Shown one piece after another: positions 5,751 through 6,613 of a stretch of DNA of 6,613 bases; the first letter of the stretch is position 1, and each line of letters starts with the position of its first letter. Source of the DNA: an uncultured Porphyromonadaceae bacterium (GTDB taxonomy: Bacteria > Bacteroidota > Bacteroidia > Bacteroidales > Muribaculaceae); NCBI GenBank assembly GCA_947177605.1, contig CAMWUX010000069.1, positions 1-6,613 on the forward strand, read 5' to 3'. The notes below the pieces were generated by a model. The model was not told the DNA's origin. It worked only from the letters and a program-made list of their open reading frames with translations, and searched no databases. Both the position numbers and the translations under genes were made by a program.

Positions 5751-6613
5751 TTCTTGGCTTTTGCTTTGGTTTTGGGTTTGGCCTTTGCCTTTGGGAGAAT
5801 CTTAGTGCCCTTGGGGGCTTCCTCGATGCGACGGAGTACGATGGCCGTGCGTGCCGGCAGATATACTTCGAGCCACTCTACTCCGAGGGGCGAATAGAGA
5901 TCGTCGTGGCGGGTGAAGTGGCGCACGCTGAGGTCGACATTGCCGTAGCCGCCGAAGCGGGGTTCGTCGCTCGACATCACGACCTCGTATTGGCCGGAGG
6001 GGGCGAGTACGCCGTAGTCGGTGAAGGATTTGGCAGGATTCCAGTTGAAGAGGAATATCAGGTTGCCGCGGGCGAATGCGAGCACCTGATCGGAGTCTTT
6101 CTCCCAGAGTTTCTGCACGGGGAGAGCCTGAAAGTTGTAGACGCCTGATATGAGAGAGGTCATGGCCTTATCGAAGTCGGCGAGGTATTCGTATTTGAGG
6201 TTCTTGTCGTCGACGAGGCTCCACTGGCGTCGGGCATACTTATAACTCCAGCCGTTGCCTTCGCGCGGGAAGTCGATCCATTCCGGATGGCCGAACTCGT
6301 TGCCCATGAAGTTGAGGTATCCGCCGTTGATGGTAGATGCGGTGACGAGGCGTATCATCTTGTGGAGAGCGATGCCTCGGTCGACGGTGAGGTCGGAATC
6401 GGACTTCAGCATGTGCCAGTACATCTTGTCGTCGATGAGGCGGAAGATTACGGTCTTGTCGCCTACGAGCGCCTGATCGTGGCTCTCGACGTAGGATATG
6501 GTCTTTTCGTCGGAGCGGCGGTTGGTGAGTTCCCAGAATATCGAGGTGGGATGCCAGTCTTCATCTTTCTTCTCCTTGAGTAGCTTGATCCAGTAATCGG
6601 GGATACCCATGGC
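5747..6613 (-). CDS. glgB: 1,4-alpha-glucan (glycogen) branching enzyme, eukaryotic GBE1-like GH13 type, C-terminal part
   Basis: C-terminal 288 codons of a glycogen branching enzyme, which cuts alpha-1,4 chains and rejoins them in alpha-1,6 linkage in the cytoplasm. The start and the first two catalytic acids lie beyond the right window edge; the frame is open to base 6613. Visible segments, counting the Met at 6610 as 1, are IPDYWIKLLKEKKDEDW, TNRR (29-32), YVESHDQALVGDK with H44-D45 (the conserved His-Asp of GH13), YLNFMGNEFGHPEWIDFPR (98-116) and YARRQW. This wording matches human and yeast GBE1 far better than E. coli GlgB, placing it in the GH13_8-like group that also occurs in Bacteroidota. 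The all-beta C-terminal domain (about 165-262) ends at LPARTAIVLRRIEE. A Lys/Ala/Pro-rich tail of about 22 residues follows (266-287, ending PKTKAKAKK), which GBE1 proteins usually lack. The stop overlaps the lipase-like gene by 4 bp. Confidence 0.95.
   Translation of the reverse strand, partial: AMGIPDYWIKLLKEKKDEDWHPTSIFWELTNRRSDEKTISYVESHDQALVGDKTVIFRLIDDKMYWHMLKSDSDLTVDRGIALHKMIRLVTASTINGGYLNFMGNEFGHPEWIDFPREGNGWSYKYARRQWSLVDDKNLKYEYLADFDKAMTSLISGVYNFQALPVQKLWEKDSDQVLAFARGNLIFLFNWNPAKSFTDYGVLAPSGQYEVVMSSDEPRFGGYGNVDLSVRHFTRHDDLYSPLGVEWLEVYLPARTAIVLRRIEEAPKGTKILPKAKAKPKTKAKAKK

Noticed and set aside
5211..5897. A 228-codon + strand frame across the lipase-glgB junction.
   Set aside because: It is antisense to two well-supported genes and has a low-complexity Gly/Ala/Val translation without motifs.

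Overview
The window is 6.6 kb of gene-dense, moderately high-GC DNA, and every gene in it is of Bacteroidales type. The closest relatives I recognise are Bacteroides proteins: a GH84 enzyme like BT4395 of B. thetaiotaomicron, a GBE1-like branching enzyme, and a dipeptide epimerase with a DxD motif. There are no Shine-Dalgarno sites in front of the starts, which also fits Bacteroidota. The GC content is higher than in typical Bacteroides, so a Muribaculaceae-like or related gut lineage is my guess; no marker gene is present to settle it.

Layout: two convergent transcription units. The left unit, on the + strand, holds the 3' part of an enolase-superfamily dipeptide epimerase (its start lies before the window) and, 9 bp later, a fused methionine sulfoxide reductase msrAB. 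It ends at a strong 13-bp GC-rich hairpin (about 2009-2041). The right unit, on the - strand, reads from the right edge: the 3' part of a glycogen branching enzyme (glgB, start outside the window), then a putative lipoprotein lipase-like alpha/beta-hydrolase overlapping it by 4 bp (ATGA), then 25 bp further a secreted GH84 beta-N-acetylglucosaminidase with extra C-terminal modules. The GH84 gene runs toward the same hairpin.

How the genes may work together: the left pair joins peptidoglycan-peptide salvage with protein repair, with no obvious biochemical link. The right unit mixes a cytoplasmic glycogen-synthesis enzyme with two exported hydrolases. The exported pair probably acts in the periplasm on host- or cell-wall-derived GlcNAc glycans and on an unknown ester. 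The link to glgB may be only transcriptional and translational.

I see no mobile elements, CRISPR arrays, RNA genes or defence systems, and nothing that amounts to a wholly new system. The more unusual points are the lysine-rich tail of GlgB, whose code doubles as a 45-nt U-free leader for the lipase start, the extra C-terminal modules of the GH84 protein, and the divergent lipase-like lipoprotein.
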